A DNA stretch of 64,000 nucleotides from Rhodobiaceae bacterium (GCA_020637855.1 JACKJR010000001.1:930001-994000); one strand, 5' to 3'. Numbered from the stretch's first letter, positions 35,293-43,637 are shown. The notes: generated from the sequence alone by a model not told the origin. Numbers and translations: made by a program.

Positions 35293-36420
35293 ATGGCAAA
35301 CGCAAGGGACCACGGCGAAATGAGCCTGCGGGCGCAAGATATCCGGGCAGCATCAGGACCGGGGGCGGCTACGCGTCCCGCCTATGCCGATCGCGCCGTA
35401 CGCATCTGGCTGCTGGCGCTGGCCATTGCCGTTGTTGCCATGGTCATGGTCGGCGGCGCGACGCGGCTGACCGATTCAGGTCTCTCCATCACCGAGTGGA
35501 AGCCAGTGACCGGTGCGCTCCCGCCGTTGAGCGAAGCTGATTGGCTGGCCGAATTCGAGAAATATCAGCAAATTCCCGAGTATCGCCAGATCAACAAGGG
35601 TATGACCCTCGACGCGTTCAAGTCGATCTACTGGTGGGAGTGGGGGCATCGCCTGCTCGGGCGCTTCGTCGGCGTGCTGTTCATCGTGCCGTTCGTATTC
35701 TTCCTCGCGCGCGGCTGGCTTACCCGGCGCATGATGTGGCTCACCTTCGGTGCGTTCCTGCTCGGCGGGATGCAGGGTGCTGTCGGCTGGTGGATGGTCG
35801 CAAGCGGTCTCGTAGAGCGCACCGATGTCAGCCAGTACCGGCTGGCGGCGCACCTCGGCATGGCGGTGCTGATCTTTGCCTACCTCGTCTGGCTGTCGCT
35901 GCAGGTCGGTGAAAGGCCTGCCGGGCAGGCGGAAACATGGCGCATTTCATTCGTTGGCAGACTGGTTGCGCCATCGGTTTTCCTGCAAATCCTGCTCGGA
36001 GCCCTGGTCGCCGGTCTCGATGCAGGTCTGGCCTATCCGACATGGCCGCTGATGGATGGAAAGCTGGTTCCCGACGGACTTGGCAAGTTGTCGCCGTGGT
36101 GGCTGAACGCGTTCGAGAACATCACCACCGTGCAGTTCGATCATCGCATGTTCGCCTACTGCGTGACCGCGCTGATTGCCTTCCATGCCTTTGACGCCAT
36201 GCGCAATGCGGTAAACGGCAGAACGAAGAGGCGGGCAGGGCTGATGCTTGCCGTGACGCTGGTACAGGTGATCCTGGGCATATCGGCACTGTTGTTCGGC
36301 GTGCCGATCCACGTCGCGCTGGCTCATCAGGTTGTGGCCATCATCCTGTTCGGCATCGCCGTTGTGCATGCAGACGCGCTGGGACGGAAATCCGTGCCAT
36401 TGATGGCTCAAAGCGCATAA
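35293..36420 (+). CDS. ctaA: Haem A synthase
   Basis: 375 aa. CtaA oxidises the C8 methyl of haem O to the formyl of haem A for cytochrome oxidase. About eight membrane helices are visible. Conserved haem-ligand His regions are present: WEWGHRLLGR, QYRLAAHLGMA, TVQFDHRM and VALAHQVVA. GGATRLTDSGLSITEWKP is the family signature near the first helix. An alternative start is the ATG at 35320 (MSLRAQD). Its 3' end overlaps the convergent membrane-reductase gene by 13 bases. Confidence 0.95.
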   Translation: MANARDHGEMSLRAQDIRAASGPGAATRPAYADRAVRIWLLALAIAVVAMVMVGGATRLTDSGLSITEWKPVTGALPPLSEADWLAEFEKYQQIPEYRQINKGMTLDAFKSIYWWEWGHRLLGRFVGVLFIVPFVFFLARGWLTRRMMWLTFGAFLLGGMQGAVGWWMVASGLVERTDVSQYRLAAHLGMAVLIFAYLVWLSLQVGERPAGQAETWRISFVGRLVAPSVFLQILLGALVAGLDAGLAYPTWPLMDGKLVPDGLGKLSPWWLNAFENITTVQFDHRMFAYCVTALIAFHAFDAMRNAVNGRTKRRAGLMLAVTLVQVILGISALLFGVPIHVALAHQVVAIILFGIAVVHADALGRKSVPLMAQSA

Positions 36421-37163
36421 GGCACCAGCGCCTTGCGATCCGCCGGATAGTCGGGGAACTCCTTTTGGTACCAGCGATGGTGGCTGAGTGCGCGCGGGAC
36501 GAGATTCGCGGCAGTCCATGCCGCGAACGCAAGTGCCGGCAGGTTCCAGCAGGCGATCGCAAAACCGCACCACTCGATGATCTCGCCGAGATGATTGGGG
36601 CAGGAGACCTTTTCGAACAGCCCGCCGCGCGGAATGGCGTAATGCGTCTCGCCGTGTTCGCGCAGGGCAATGAGCCTGCTATCCGCCCACAGGTTGATTC
36701 CAGCCCCGGCAAGAAAGACGGCAATCCCGATGATGAAGCGCGGGTCGTCCAGCCAGCCTGAATAATCCGCCCAGCCGCTGCCGAGATAAAAGCCGTTTGT
36801 CCAGCCGTTGACCGTGTTGAAGGCAACTGCGGAAAGGACGATCACAAGAGGTATATGCTTGCCGGACGTGCGCGTGCGCAGCGGGAAAATGAACGCGCGG
36901 TGCATGTAATGGACGAGCCAGAGCGCAACGCAGATCCAAACAGCGCCTAGGGCGGGAACCCCGTTCCGGAACAGGACCGCCAGCAACACCGTCGGCGATA
37001 CGATTTCCATGAAGAACCAGCCGAGCCGATTGCCGATGACCGGTCCCCATCGTTTGCTGATGTGGCGGCCGTAGGGAGCCGTCACGAAGAGCTGGATCGG
37101 CATCAGCGCGATGGCCAGCACGATCCAGGCCAGCACCAGCCGATTGAAGACCTGCTCCTCCAA
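36408..37163 (-). CDS. Steroid 5-alpha-reductase-family membrane protein
   Basis: 251 aa with six or so predicted membrane segments. The C-terminal half carries the family pattern: GLFEKVSCPNHLGEIIEW, then HHRWYQKEFPDYPADRKAL, matching the 3-oxo-5-alpha-steroid 4-dehydrogenase domain (PF02544). In bacteria these enzymes act on isoprenoid or fatty substrates or as methyl/reductase enzymes; the substrate is unknown here. Convergent with ctaA. Confidence 0.82.
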   Translation of the reverse strand: MEEQVFNRLVLAWIVLAIALMPIQLFVTAPYGRHISKRWGPVIGNRLGWFFMEIVSPTVLLAVLFRNGVPALGAVWICVALWLVHYMHRAFIFPLRTRTSGKHIPLVIVLSAVAFNTVNGWTNGFYLGSGWADYSGWLDDPRFIIGIAVFLAGAGINLWADSRLIALREHGETHYAIPRGGLFEKVSCPNHLGEIIEWCGFAIACWNLPALAFAAWTAANLVPRALSHHRWYQKEFPDYPADRKALVPYAL

Positions 37164-37218
37164 GGCGCTCCCCCTGATTGTCCTGACCTTAGCTGGATCG
37201 GGCAGGCAGCATGAAATG

Positions 37219-37249
37219 AAAAAGGCCGGAGCGGTAGTCGCCCCGGCCT
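37219..37249 (-). terminator. Intrinsic terminator after the O-acetylhomoserine sulfhydrylase
   Basis: On the minus strand AGGCCGG and CCGGCCT form a 7-bp stem (plus strand 37223-37229 and 37243-37249), followed by a U run (plus-strand A 37219-37223). It lies 25 bases past the stop codon. Confidence 0.85.
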
Positions 37250-37274
37250 GATTCAGCTTGCTGTGTGCGAAGCT

Positions 37275-38561
37275 TCAAATCTTTTCAAGTGCCTGATCGA
37301 GATCGGCGATGATGTCGGCGACATCCTCGATGCCGATCGAGAGACGCACAACTTCCGGACCTGCGCCCGCCTTGATCTTCTGCTCGTCGGTGAGTTGGCG
37401 GTGCGTGGTCGAAGCCGGATGGATGATCAGGCTGCGCGTATCGCCGATATTGGCGAGGTGCGAGAACATCTCGACATTGGAGACCAGCGCGACACCAGCC
37501 TCGTAGCCGCCCTTCAGGCCGAAGGTGAACACCGCGCCCGCGCCTTTGGGGCAGTATTTCTTTGCAGCCGCATTGTACTTGTCGCCATCGAGACCGGCAT
37601 AGGACACCCACTCGACCTTGGGATGGCCTGCAAGATGGCTGGCAACGGCCAGTGCGTTGTCGCAGTGCCGCTGCATGCGCAAAGGCAGGGTCTCGACGCC
37701 GGTCAGCAGCAGGAAGGCGTTGAACGGGGAAAGCGCCGGACCGAGGTCGCGCAGGCCCAGCACACGGCAGGCGATCGCAAAGGCGAAATTGCCGAAGGTC
37801 TCGTAAAGCACCATGCCCTGATACGAAGCGCACGGCTCAGACAGGGACGGGTATTTGCCCTTTGCCGACCAGTCGAAGGTGCCGCCGTCGACAATCAGGC
37901 CACCGATGGAATTGCCATGGCCGCCGAGGAATTTCGTCGCTGAATGCACGATGATGTCCGCGCCATGCTTGAACGGCTGGCACAGGTAGGGCGAGGCCAT
38001 CGTGTTGTCGACGATCAGCGGTACGCCGGCTTTTTTGGCGATCTTCGAGATCGCCTCGATGTCGGTGACGGCGCCGCCGGGATTGGCGATGGATTCGATG
38101 AAAATCGCCTTGGTCTTGTCGGAAACGGCCTTCTCGAAACTGGAAATGTCGTTGATATCGGCCCAGACCACGTTCCAGCCGAACTTCTTGTAAGCCTCGC
38201 CGAACTGGTTGACCGAACCGCCATAAAGCTGGCGCGCGGCGATGAATTCATCGCCGGGAGACAGCAGCGTGTGGAAGATCAGGTGTTCCGCCGCGTGGCC
38301 TGAAGCCACCGCGAGTGCTGCCGTGCCGCCTTCCATCGCGGCGATACGTTCTTCCAGAACCGCGCAGGTCGGATTGCCGATGCGGGTGTAGATGTTTCCG
38401 AAGGCCTGCAGACCGAACAGGGAAGCTGCGTGATCGACGTCGTCGAATACGAAAGACGTGGTCTGGTAGATCGGCGTTGCGCGCGCGCCGGTGGACGGGT
38501 CGGGCTGCGCGCCGGCGTGAATCGCCAGTGTCGAAATTCCCGGTTCGCGGGGCTCACTCAT
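37275..38561 (-). CDS. metY: O-acetylhomoserine sulfhydrylase (PLP-dependent)
   Basis: 428 aa Cys/Met-metabolism PLP enzyme making homocysteine from O-acetylhomoserine and sulfide. Visible: the N-terminal ETLAIHAG-like STLAIHAGAQPDP, SGHAAEHLIFHTLLSPGDE, the PLP Lys in VHSATKFLGGHG, and RLSIGIEDVADIIADL at the end. GGAGG lies ten bases before the ATG. A structured leader precedes it (38584-38710), and a good terminator follows. hom lies about 18 kb away in the same window, in the same branch of metabolism. Confidence 0.92.
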   Translation of the reverse strand: MSEPREPGISTLAIHAGAQPDPSTGARATPIYQTTSFVFDDVDHAASLFGLQAFGNIYTRIGNPTCAVLEERIAAMEGGTAALAVASGHAAEHLIFHTLLSPGDEFIAARQLYGGSVNQFGEAYKKFGWNVVWADINDISSFEKAVSDKTKAIFIESIANPGGAVTDIEAISKIAKKAGVPLIVDNTMASPYLCQPFKHGADIIVHSATKFLGGHGNSIGGLIVDGGTFDWSAKGKYPSLSEPCASYQGMVLYETFGNFAFAIACRVLGLRDLGPALSPFNAFLLLTGVETLPLRMQRHCDNALAVASHLAGHPKVEWVSYAGLDGDKYNAAAKKYCPKGAGAVFTFGLKGGYEAGVALVSNVEMFSHLANIGDTRSLIIHPASTTHRQLTDEQKIKAGAGPEVVRLSIGIEDVADIIADLDQALEKI

Positions 38562-38583
38562 AACTGCTTTCCTCCAGAAAATG

Positions 38584-38710
38584 CGCCTCTTGGGCGGCTT
38601 TTAGCGGTCGGTTACGACACATCAGCTGAACTCATAGGCCAGACCGGAGCGGCTGCGCAACGTCGCAGACACGTTCCCGGTTCATATAGAAACTCTTGAA
38701 AGTGACCGCT
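38584..38710 (-). promoter_or_regulatory. Structured leader of the metY transcript, riboswitch candidate
   Basis: On the minus strand AGCGGTC (plus 38704-38710) pairs perfectly with GACCGCT (38603-38609). Nested inside are ACCGG/CCGGT (38677-38681 with 38643-38647) and CTGCG/CGCAG (38664-38668 with 38653-38657). After the outer stem come AAAAG and a small CGCC/GGCG hairpin (38584-38596), followed by U-rich sequence and then the GGAGG site. Three coaxial-looking stems before a methionine gene suggest ligand-dependent control. It does not match the SAM-II layout that I know for this gene class. Confidence 0.4.
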
Positions 38711-38719
38711 CGGCACCCT

Positions 38720-39241
38720 TCATTTCCCGATGGTGCGGTGCTGGAAGCCGCGTTTGGCAAGTGTCGGTCGCTTGGACGACAGGGTGCGGGAATTGACCCC
38801 GACCCAGCCGATTTCGCCTGACAGGCGGCCGTATTCGATCTTCGGACAGCGGTTCATGATGACGCGCACGCCGGCAGCTTCGGCCCTTGCCGCGGCCTCG
38901 TCGTTGCGCACGGTGAGCTGCATCCAGATCACCTTGGGTAGTGGTGAAAGCTTCAGCGCTTCATCGACGACGGCACCGGCAGCTTCGGAGTTACGGAAGA
39001 TGTCGACCATGTCGATCGGCTCCGGCACGTCACCCAGGCTGGCGTAGACCTTCTGGCCGACGATTTCCTTGCCGGCCAGCCCCGGATTGATCGGGAACAG
39101 CTTATAGCCCTTGTCGATCAGGTACTTCAGGACGAAGTAGCTCGGCCGGATGCTGTTCGCGCTGGCGCCGACCATGGCGATGGTTTTCACATCATCCAGA
39201 ATGCCGCGCACATAGGCGTCGTCGTAGGTGTCGTGGTTCAT
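38720..39241 (-). CDS. CoA-binding protein (YccU-like)
   Basis: 173 aa from ATG 39241. The CoA-binding Rossmann domain is clear: TIAMVGASANSIRPSYFVLKYL, then FPINPGLAGKEIVGQKVY and DIFRNSEAAGAVVDEAL. A late VIMNRCPKIEY is conserved in the family. It is often found next to metY in Alphaproteobacteria, and it sits just upstream of metY here on the same strand (the metY leader begins right after it). An earlier ATG at 39286 would overlap the enoyl-CoA hydratase gene. Role unknown. Confidence 0.85.
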   Translation of the reverse strand: MNHDTYDDAYVRGILDDVKTIAMVGASANSIRPSYFVLKYLIDKGYKLFPINPGLAGKEIVGQKVYASLGDVPEPIDMVDIFRNSEAAGAVVDEALKLSPLPKVIWMQLTVRNDEAAARAEAAGVRVIMNRCPKIEYGRLSGEIGWVGVNSRTLSSKRPTLAKRGFQHRTIGK

Positions 39242-39270
39242 GAGGGGGCCATGATAGGAGAGGGAAGGAT

Positions 39271-40065
39271 CTATTCGTCGCGCCATTCGGGCGGACGCTT
39301 GTCGATGAAGGCTGAAAAACCTTCCTCGGCGTCTGACAGCAACAGGTTTTCAACCATCGCCTGGCTGGCCAGTTCGTACGCCTTGTCGAGCGGCATCTGC
39401 ACCTGTTCGTAAAAGGCTTTCTTGCCGAGCGCGGTAACGGCGGTCGACTTGCCGGCAATCGTCGTGGCTAGCCCCATGGCGGTGGAAGCAAGGTCCGCTG
39501 GTTCGCTCACGTGATTGACGAGCCCGGCTTCTCGCGCTTCCTGTGCGCTCATCATCCGCCCCGTCAGCAGCAGCTCCATCGCTTTCTTGCGGTCGATGTT
39601 GCGGGCAAGCGCGACCGCGGGCGTGGAACAGAAGAACCCAACATCGATGCCGTTGACGCCGAAACGGGCTTCGGCGCTGGCAACCGCGATGTCGCACGTC
39701 GCGACAAGCTGGCAGCCTGCCGCCGTGGCGATGCCCTGAACCTCGGCGATCACGGGCTTATCGCAGGCGCGCACCAGACCCATAAGCCGCGTGCACTGGG
39801 TGAACAGGCCGGTGAAGAACGCTCTTCCACGATCGGCATCGTTGCGATGCGCCTGCATTTCCTTCAGGTCGTGCCCGGCGCAGAAACCGGGACCCTCGGC
39901 GCGGATCAGTACGCAGCGTACGGCTGGTGTCCTGGCGATATCGGCAAAGGCTGCCTCCAGCGCCGACATCATCTCGACTGTGAGCGTATTGCGCGCCTTG
40001 GGCCGGTTCAGCGTCAGCGCGCGCACGGGGCCGTCATCGAGAACTAGTAAAGGTGTATCGCTCAT
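39271..40065 (-). CDS. Enoyl-CoA hydratase/isomerase family protein
   Basis: 264 aa crotonase-fold protein. The CoA pocket and oxyanion loop are visible (GPGFCAGHDLKEM and the AAGCQLVATCDIAVAS helix). In place of the two catalytic Glu of true hydratases there is FGVNGIDVGFFCSTP, as in the ECHDC3-like subgroup, so hydratase activity is not assured. ATG 40065 is preferred over 40098. Divergent from the thioesterase gene. Confidence 0.85.
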   Translation of the reverse strand: MSDTPLLVLDDGPVRALTLNRPKARNTLTVEMMSALEAAFADIARTPAVRCVLIRAEGPGFCAGHDLKEMQAHRNDADRGRAFFTGLFTQCTRLMGLVRACDKPVIAEVQGIATAAGCQLVATCDIAVASAEARFGVNGIDVGFFCSTPAVALARNIDRKKAMELLLTGRMMSAQEAREAGLVNHVSEPADLASTAMGLATTIAGKSTAVTALGKKAFYEQVQMPLDKAYELASQAMVENLLLSDAEEGFSAFIDKRPPEWRDE

Positions 40066-40181
40066 GTCATGCGCGCCATGCGGGGAGGGGGCTTCCATAC
40101 ACTGGCCTCAAGCTCGTATTCGTGTCACATCCGGCGGAACAATAGCCAAGAAACCGGCACAACGCCACGCGAGAGGATGCA

Positions 40182-40613
40182 ATGGCGCATGAACTGAAAA
40201 TGTCGATCGAAGAGCTCGAGGCCTTCATCGACAGTGAGTTCCCTCAGGTTCACCACGGCGGGCGCAGCTTTGCGGTCGAGGCCGTGCGTCCCATGGGTGC
40301 GACAGTGCGCCTGTTCTATCACGACCGGCACCTGCGTCCCGGCGGTACGGTTTCCGGCCCCGCGATGATGAGCATCGCGGATTACGCCATGTACATCGCC
40401 ATTCTCGCCCAGCTCGGGCCCGTGGCGCTCGCGGTGACGACGAACCTGTCGATCAATTTCCTGCGCAAGCCCGAACAAGCCGACCTCATTGCCGACTGTA
40501 GCTTGCTGAAACTCGGCAAGCGTCTCGCGGTTGCCGAGGTGTCGCTTCGATCCGATGGCTGCGAGGACGTCGTTGCCCATGTCGTGGGGACCTACTCGAT
40601 CCCTCCGCGATAG
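40182..40613 (+). CDS. PaaI-type hotdog thioesterase
   Basis: 143 aa. The 4HBT pattern RPGGTVSGPAMMSIADYAMYIAIL, followed by TTNLSINFLRKP, is typical of PaaI-like acyl-CoA thioesterases; the catalytic Asp (IADYAMY) is present. Just upstream of rplM-rpsI, as in other Rhizobiales. GAGAGGATGCA precedes the start. Confidence 0.87.
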   Translation: MAHELKMSIEELEAFIDSEFPQVHHGGRSFAVEAVRPMGATVRLFYHDRHLRPGGTVSGPAMMSIADYAMYIAILAQLGPVALAVTTNLSINFLRKPEQADLIADCSLLKLGKRLAVAEVSLRSDGCEDVVAHVVGTYSIPPR

Positions 40614-40688
40614 TGAGGTAAAATATAACCACATATTGAAGTAATTGTTATTGCAGGATATTTTGAATTTCATGCCGGAAATATGCGG

Positions 40689-40717
40689 TTGACGGGGTGC
40701 GGGACAGTCTGTACATA
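40689..40717 (+). promoter_or_regulatory. Sigma-70-type promoter for rplM-rpsI
   Basis: TTGACG (40689-40694), a 17-base spacer, then TACATA (40712-40717). It lies 70 bases before the rplM ATG, in the right direction and spacing. It is the best match to a vegetative promoter that I noticed in the window. Confidence 0.65.
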
Positions 40718-40758
40718 TCCGCGCCTGACTGATGCGTCCTCCCGGACATGACTGTCCC
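40701..40758. repeat. Nine-base inverted repeat overlapping the rplM promoter
   Basis: GGGACAGTC (40701-40709), inside the promoter spacer, is matched by GACTGTCCC (40750-40758) in the leader. The arms are perfect and 40 bases apart. Because the left arm is upstream of the expected start, this would be a DNA site (operator pair) and not an RNA hairpin. Confidence 0.5.
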
Positions 40759-40787
40759 CTGACGCCACTAGCCAAGAAAGAACGAAC

Positions 40788-41255
40788 ATGAAGACGACCA
40801 TTTCGGCAAAACCGGCCGAAGTCGAAAAGCGCTGGGTGCTGATCGATGGTACGGGTCTCGTCGTTGGCCGGCTGGCTTCGCTGATTGCGAAGCGGCTGCG
40901 CGGCAAGCACCTGCCGATTTTCACCCCGCATGTCGACTGCGGCGACAACATCATCGTCATCAACGCTGACAAGGTGGTGTTCACCGGCAAGAAATTGCAG
41001 GACAAGGTGTACTACCGTCACACCGGCCATCCCGGCGGCATCAAGGAAGCCCGCGCCGGCGACATTCTCGAGGGACGTTTCCCCGAGCGTGTGCTGCAGA
41101 AGGCGGTTGAGCGCATGCTGCCCGGCGGCCCGCTGTCGCGCAAGCAGATGAAGAACCTGAAGATTTACGCCGGCTCCGAGCACCCCCACGAGGCACAGCA
41201 GCCCGTGGCGCTCGACGTTGCCGCAATGAACTCCAAGAACGCGAGGCAGGCATGA
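40788..41255 (+). CDS. rplM: 50S ribosomal protein L13
   Basis: 155 aa. The L13 core is clear: GRLASLIAKRLRGKHLPIF, then DVDCGDNIIVINADK-like HVDCGDNIIVINADKVVFTG, YRHTGHPGGIKE and VERMLPGGPLSRKQMKNLK. First gene of the L13-S9 operon; its stop overlaps the rpsI start by ATGA. Confidence 0.98.
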   Translation: MKTTISAKPAEVEKRWVLIDGTGLVVGRLASLIAKRLRGKHLPIFTPHVDCGDNIIVINADKVVFTGKKLQDKVYYRHTGHPGGIKEARAGDILEGRFPERVLQKAVERMLPGGPLSRKQMKNLKIYAGSEHPHEAQQPVALDVAAMNSKNARQA

Positions 41256-41743
41256 GCGAGGAAACCATCCAGTCGCTTGAGGAACTCGGTGGCGCGATGG
41301 GCGAGACGCCCGTTGCCGTTGAGTCCGCTCCGGTTCACGTGCAGAAGCTTGACGGGCATGGCCGTGCTTACGCCACGGGCAAGCGCAAGGACGCGATCGC
41401 CCGTGTGTGGATCAAGCCGGGCGGCGGCCGCATCATGATCAACGGCAAGCCGTTCGACGAGTATTTCGGCCGTCCGGTGCTGCGCATGCTGCTGCAGCAG
41501 CCGCTGGTCGTTGCCCAGCGCACCGGCCAGTACGACATCAACTGCACGGTCGCCGGCGGCGGTCTGTCGGGACAGGCGGGCGCGGTGCGCCACGGTCTCT
41601 CCAAGGCGCTGACCTATTACGAGCCGGAACTGCGCGGCGTACTCAAGAAGAACGGCTTCCTGACCCGCGATCCGCGCGTCGTGGAACGCAAGAAGTACGG
41701 CAAGGCCAAGGCCCGCCGCAGCTTCCAGTTCTCCAAGCGCTAG
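41252..41743 (+). CDS. rpsI: 30S ribosomal protein S9
   Basis: 163 aa. YATGKRKDAIARVWIKPG, a glycine-rich GGGLSGQAGAVRHG and the basic C-terminus KARRSFQFSKR identify S9. The N-terminal 40 residues are an acidic extension usual in Alphaproteobacteria. The start overlaps the rplM stop. The last seven codons form one arm of a 21-bp direct repeat whose partner is 4.8 kb downstream. Confidence 0.98.
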   Translation: MSEETIQSLEELGGAMGETPVAVESAPVHVQKLDGHGRAYATGKRKDAIARVWIKPGGGRIMINGKPFDEYFGRPVLRMLLQQPLVVAQRTGQYDINCTVAGGGLSGQAGAVRHGLSKALTYYEPELRGVLKKNGFLTRDPRVVERKKYGKAKARRSFQFSKR

Positions 41744-41744
41744 G
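41724..41744. repeat. 21-bp direct repeat, left copy (rpsI 3' end)
   Basis: Covers the codons for Q-F-S-K-R and the TAG stop of rpsI plus one base on each side. Identical to 46510-46530. Confidence 0.9.
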
Positions 41745-41776
41745 ATCGAAAGCACCAAGCGTGCGAGTGGCATCAA

Positions 41777-41803
41777 GGGGGCTCCAACCGGAGCCCCCTT
41801 TTT
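41777..41803 (+). terminator. Intrinsic terminator after rpsI
   Basis: GGGGGCTCC and GGAGCCCCC (41777-41785 and 41790-41798) form a 9-bp stem with an AACC loop, followed by TTTTT. It begins 34 bases after the rpsI stop. Confidence 0.95.
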
Positions 41804-41948
41804 CATGGCGCAAGCGATTGTCATCGGCATATGAGCCCGGCCGTCTTGGGCGGAAATCTGCCGTTTGGCCCGTATTCCAGAAAATCCGCATCACAGAAAC
41901 GGGCGACTTTCAACGGTGGCCTATGCAGCAATATTGACAGGCAAATTA

Positions 41949-41970
41949 TTGTATGCAATTTGTATACAAA
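41949..41970. promoter_or_regulatory. Tandem GntR-type operator boxes
   Basis: TTGTATGCAA (41949-41958) is followed directly by the perfect palindrome TTTGTATACAAA (41959-41970). Both fit the TTGTATACAA core bound by FadR/FCD-subfamily regulators. They lie 23 bases before the gntR start and just downstream of a TTGACA (41934-41939), so self-repression is likely. A clear -10 at normal spacing was not found. Confidence 0.65.
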
Positions 41971-41992
41971 TTAAACGAGAAGGGTTCCTGCC

Positions 41993-42706
41993 TTGGCTGC
42001 CGTCACATCAAAAACGAATGCTTATGAGCAATTGAAGACATCAATTCTGACACTTTGCCTTCAGCCGGGTGCCGACCTCGATGAAGCAAGCCTATCCGAA
42101 CGCTACGGCCTTTCGCGCACACCGCTTCGCGAGGTGCTCCGCGAGCTGGCGGGCGAGGGTTATGTGGAGCTGCGGGAAAACCGTGGCGCGCGCGTTTCCG
42201 ACATGTCGTTCACAACGCTGCGGGAGTTCTTCCTGGCCGCACCGATGATCTATGGGGCCATTCTTCAGCTTGCGGCCATCAACCGGACACCAGTGCAGAT
42301 TGCCGATCTGAAATCGGCCCAGAGAGATTTTGTCGTTGCCCTGCAGAAGGGATCGGTGTCGCAACGGACACTTGCCAACAACCGGTTCCATGAAATCACG
42401 GGCGAGATGGCGGGCAATGTATACCTTCTGCCGTCCTTCAAGCGGCTGCTTATAGATCATGCCCGCATCGGTATGACCTTCTACAAGCCCTCCAACAACG
42501 CAATGGCGGAGAAGCTCTCGGAAGCCAGCGAGCAGCACGACGCCATTATCGCGGCAATCGAGGCGGGCGACGAGAAGCGTGCGGCGCAGCTGGCTGAGAT
42601 GCACTGGAATCTCTCGCGCGGCCAGATCGAGATGTTCGTCACACCCGCCGGAATTGAAGGCCAGCTTGGGTTTGCCGGCGAAAACAACGACAAGAAAACC
42701 GCGTGA
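41993..42706 (+). CDS. GntR-family regulator, FCD subfamily
   Basis: 237 aa from a TTG start with AGAAGGG upstream. The N-terminal winged helix reads LDEASLSERYGLSRTPLREV, then LRELAGEGYVELRENRGARV. The C-terminal all-helical FCD ligand domain is present (NNRFHEITGEMAGNVYLL, EQHDAIIAAIEAGDEKRAA), with its metal-binding His residues. First gene of the four-gene cassette; it probably senses a pathway intermediate and represses at the boxes at 41949-41970. Confidence 0.88.
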   Translation: MAAVTSKTNAYEQLKTSILTLCLQPGADLDEASLSERYGLSRTPLREVLRELAGEGYVELRENRGARVSDMSFTTLREFFLAAPMIYGAILQLAAINRTPVQIADLKSAQRDFVVALQKGSVSQRTLANNRFHEITGEMAGNVYLLPSFKRLLIDHARIGMTFYKPSNNAMAEKLSEASEQHDAIIAAIEAGDEKRAAQLAEMHWNLSRGQIEMFVTPAGIEGQLGFAGENNDKKTA

Positions 42707-42715
42707 GGCGCGAAA

Positions 42716-43633
42716 ATGAATCCGATTTTCCAGTTTGAAGGCATCTATACGCCGCTCGTCACGCCCTACAGAGCAGATTACTCGATTGACTTCGATGCGC
42801 TTGCCGATGTCATCGAGCTGCTGATCGGCAAAGGCGTGCACGGACTGATCTCCGGCGGTTCGACCGGAGAGAATTATACCCAGACGGTAGCGGAGCGCAT
42901 CGAACTGGCGAAATTCACGCAAGCGCGGATCAAGGGGCGCGCGCAGTTCATTGTCGGCACAGGCGCGATGCTGACTGATGACAGCACCACTCTTGCAACA
43001 TCAGCCAGAGAGTTGAAGGCAGATGCGATCCTGCTTGCTTCGCCGCCATATGCCGTCCCGACCGAGCGCGAGAATGCATTGAATGCGCTTGCCATCGACA
43101 AGGCGGCGAACCTGCCGGTCATGCTCTACAACTATCCCGGCCGTACCGGCACGATGATGGGGGACGAATTTCTCGACCGGGTCGGGCGCTCGCGCAATTT
43201 CTGCGGCATCAAGGAAAGCTCCGGCGACATCAACCGTGTCCACGTTCTGGCGCGCGACTATCCGCACATCCAGCTTGGCTGCGGCATGGATGACCAGGCA
43301 CTGGAATTCTTCGCCTGGGGTGCGCCCTTCTGGGTCTGCGGCGGGTCGAACTTCCTGCCGGAAGAACATATAGCGCTCTACCAGGCTTGCAGGGTCGAAG
43401 GCAATTTCGACAAGGGACGACGCATCATGTCGGCAATGATGCCGCTCATGCATGTGCTCGAACAGGGCGGCAAGTTCGTCCAGACGATCAAATACGGTGT
43501 GACGCTGGCGGGTATCGACACTGGCGCAATCCGCAGGCCGCTGACGGGTCTCAACAAGGATGACAAGCGCGCCCTGGAGCAAGTGGTTCGCGTGCTGAAG
43601 AAGACAATCGCCGCAATCGTGGCAGAGGGTTGA
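42716..43633 (+). CDS. Dihydrodipicolinate-synthase-family aldolase/deaminase
   Basis: 305 aa TIM-barrel class I lyase. The catalytic Tyr is in YNYPGRTG and the Schiff-base Lys in CGIKESSGD. The pyruvate-binding GGSTGENYTQT (usual G-T-T-G-E, here G-S-T-G-E) is seen near residue 45. Its place beside an aldehyde dehydrogenase and an amine oxidase points to catabolism, not lysine synthesis. One known parallel is the hydroxyproline pathway (HypD-type pyrroline-hydroxycarboxylate deaminase with semialdehyde dehydrogenase); this is only an analogy. Starts 10 bases after gntR. Confidence 0.85.
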   Translation: MNPIFQFEGIYTPLVTPYRADYSIDFDALADVIELLIGKGVHGLISGGSTGENYTQTVAERIELAKFTQARIKGRAQFIVGTGAMLTDDSTTLATSARELKADAILLASPPYAVPTERENALNALAIDKAANLPVMLYNYPGRTGTMMGDEFLDRVGRSRNFCGIKESSGDINRVHVLARDYPHIQLGCGMDDQALEFFAWGAPFWVCGGSNFLPEEHIALYQACRVEGNFDKGRRIMSAMMPLMHVLEQGGKFVQTIKYGVTLAGIDTGAIRRPLTGLNKDDKRALEQVVRVLKKTIAAIVAEG

Positions 43634-43637
43634 GAAC

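Noticed and set aside
38562..38719. SAM-II riboswitch
   Set aside because: A GCTAAAA is present, but the P1 stem encloses about 95 bases in place of the short loop and the GATTT segment is missing, so I kept it as an unassigned leader.
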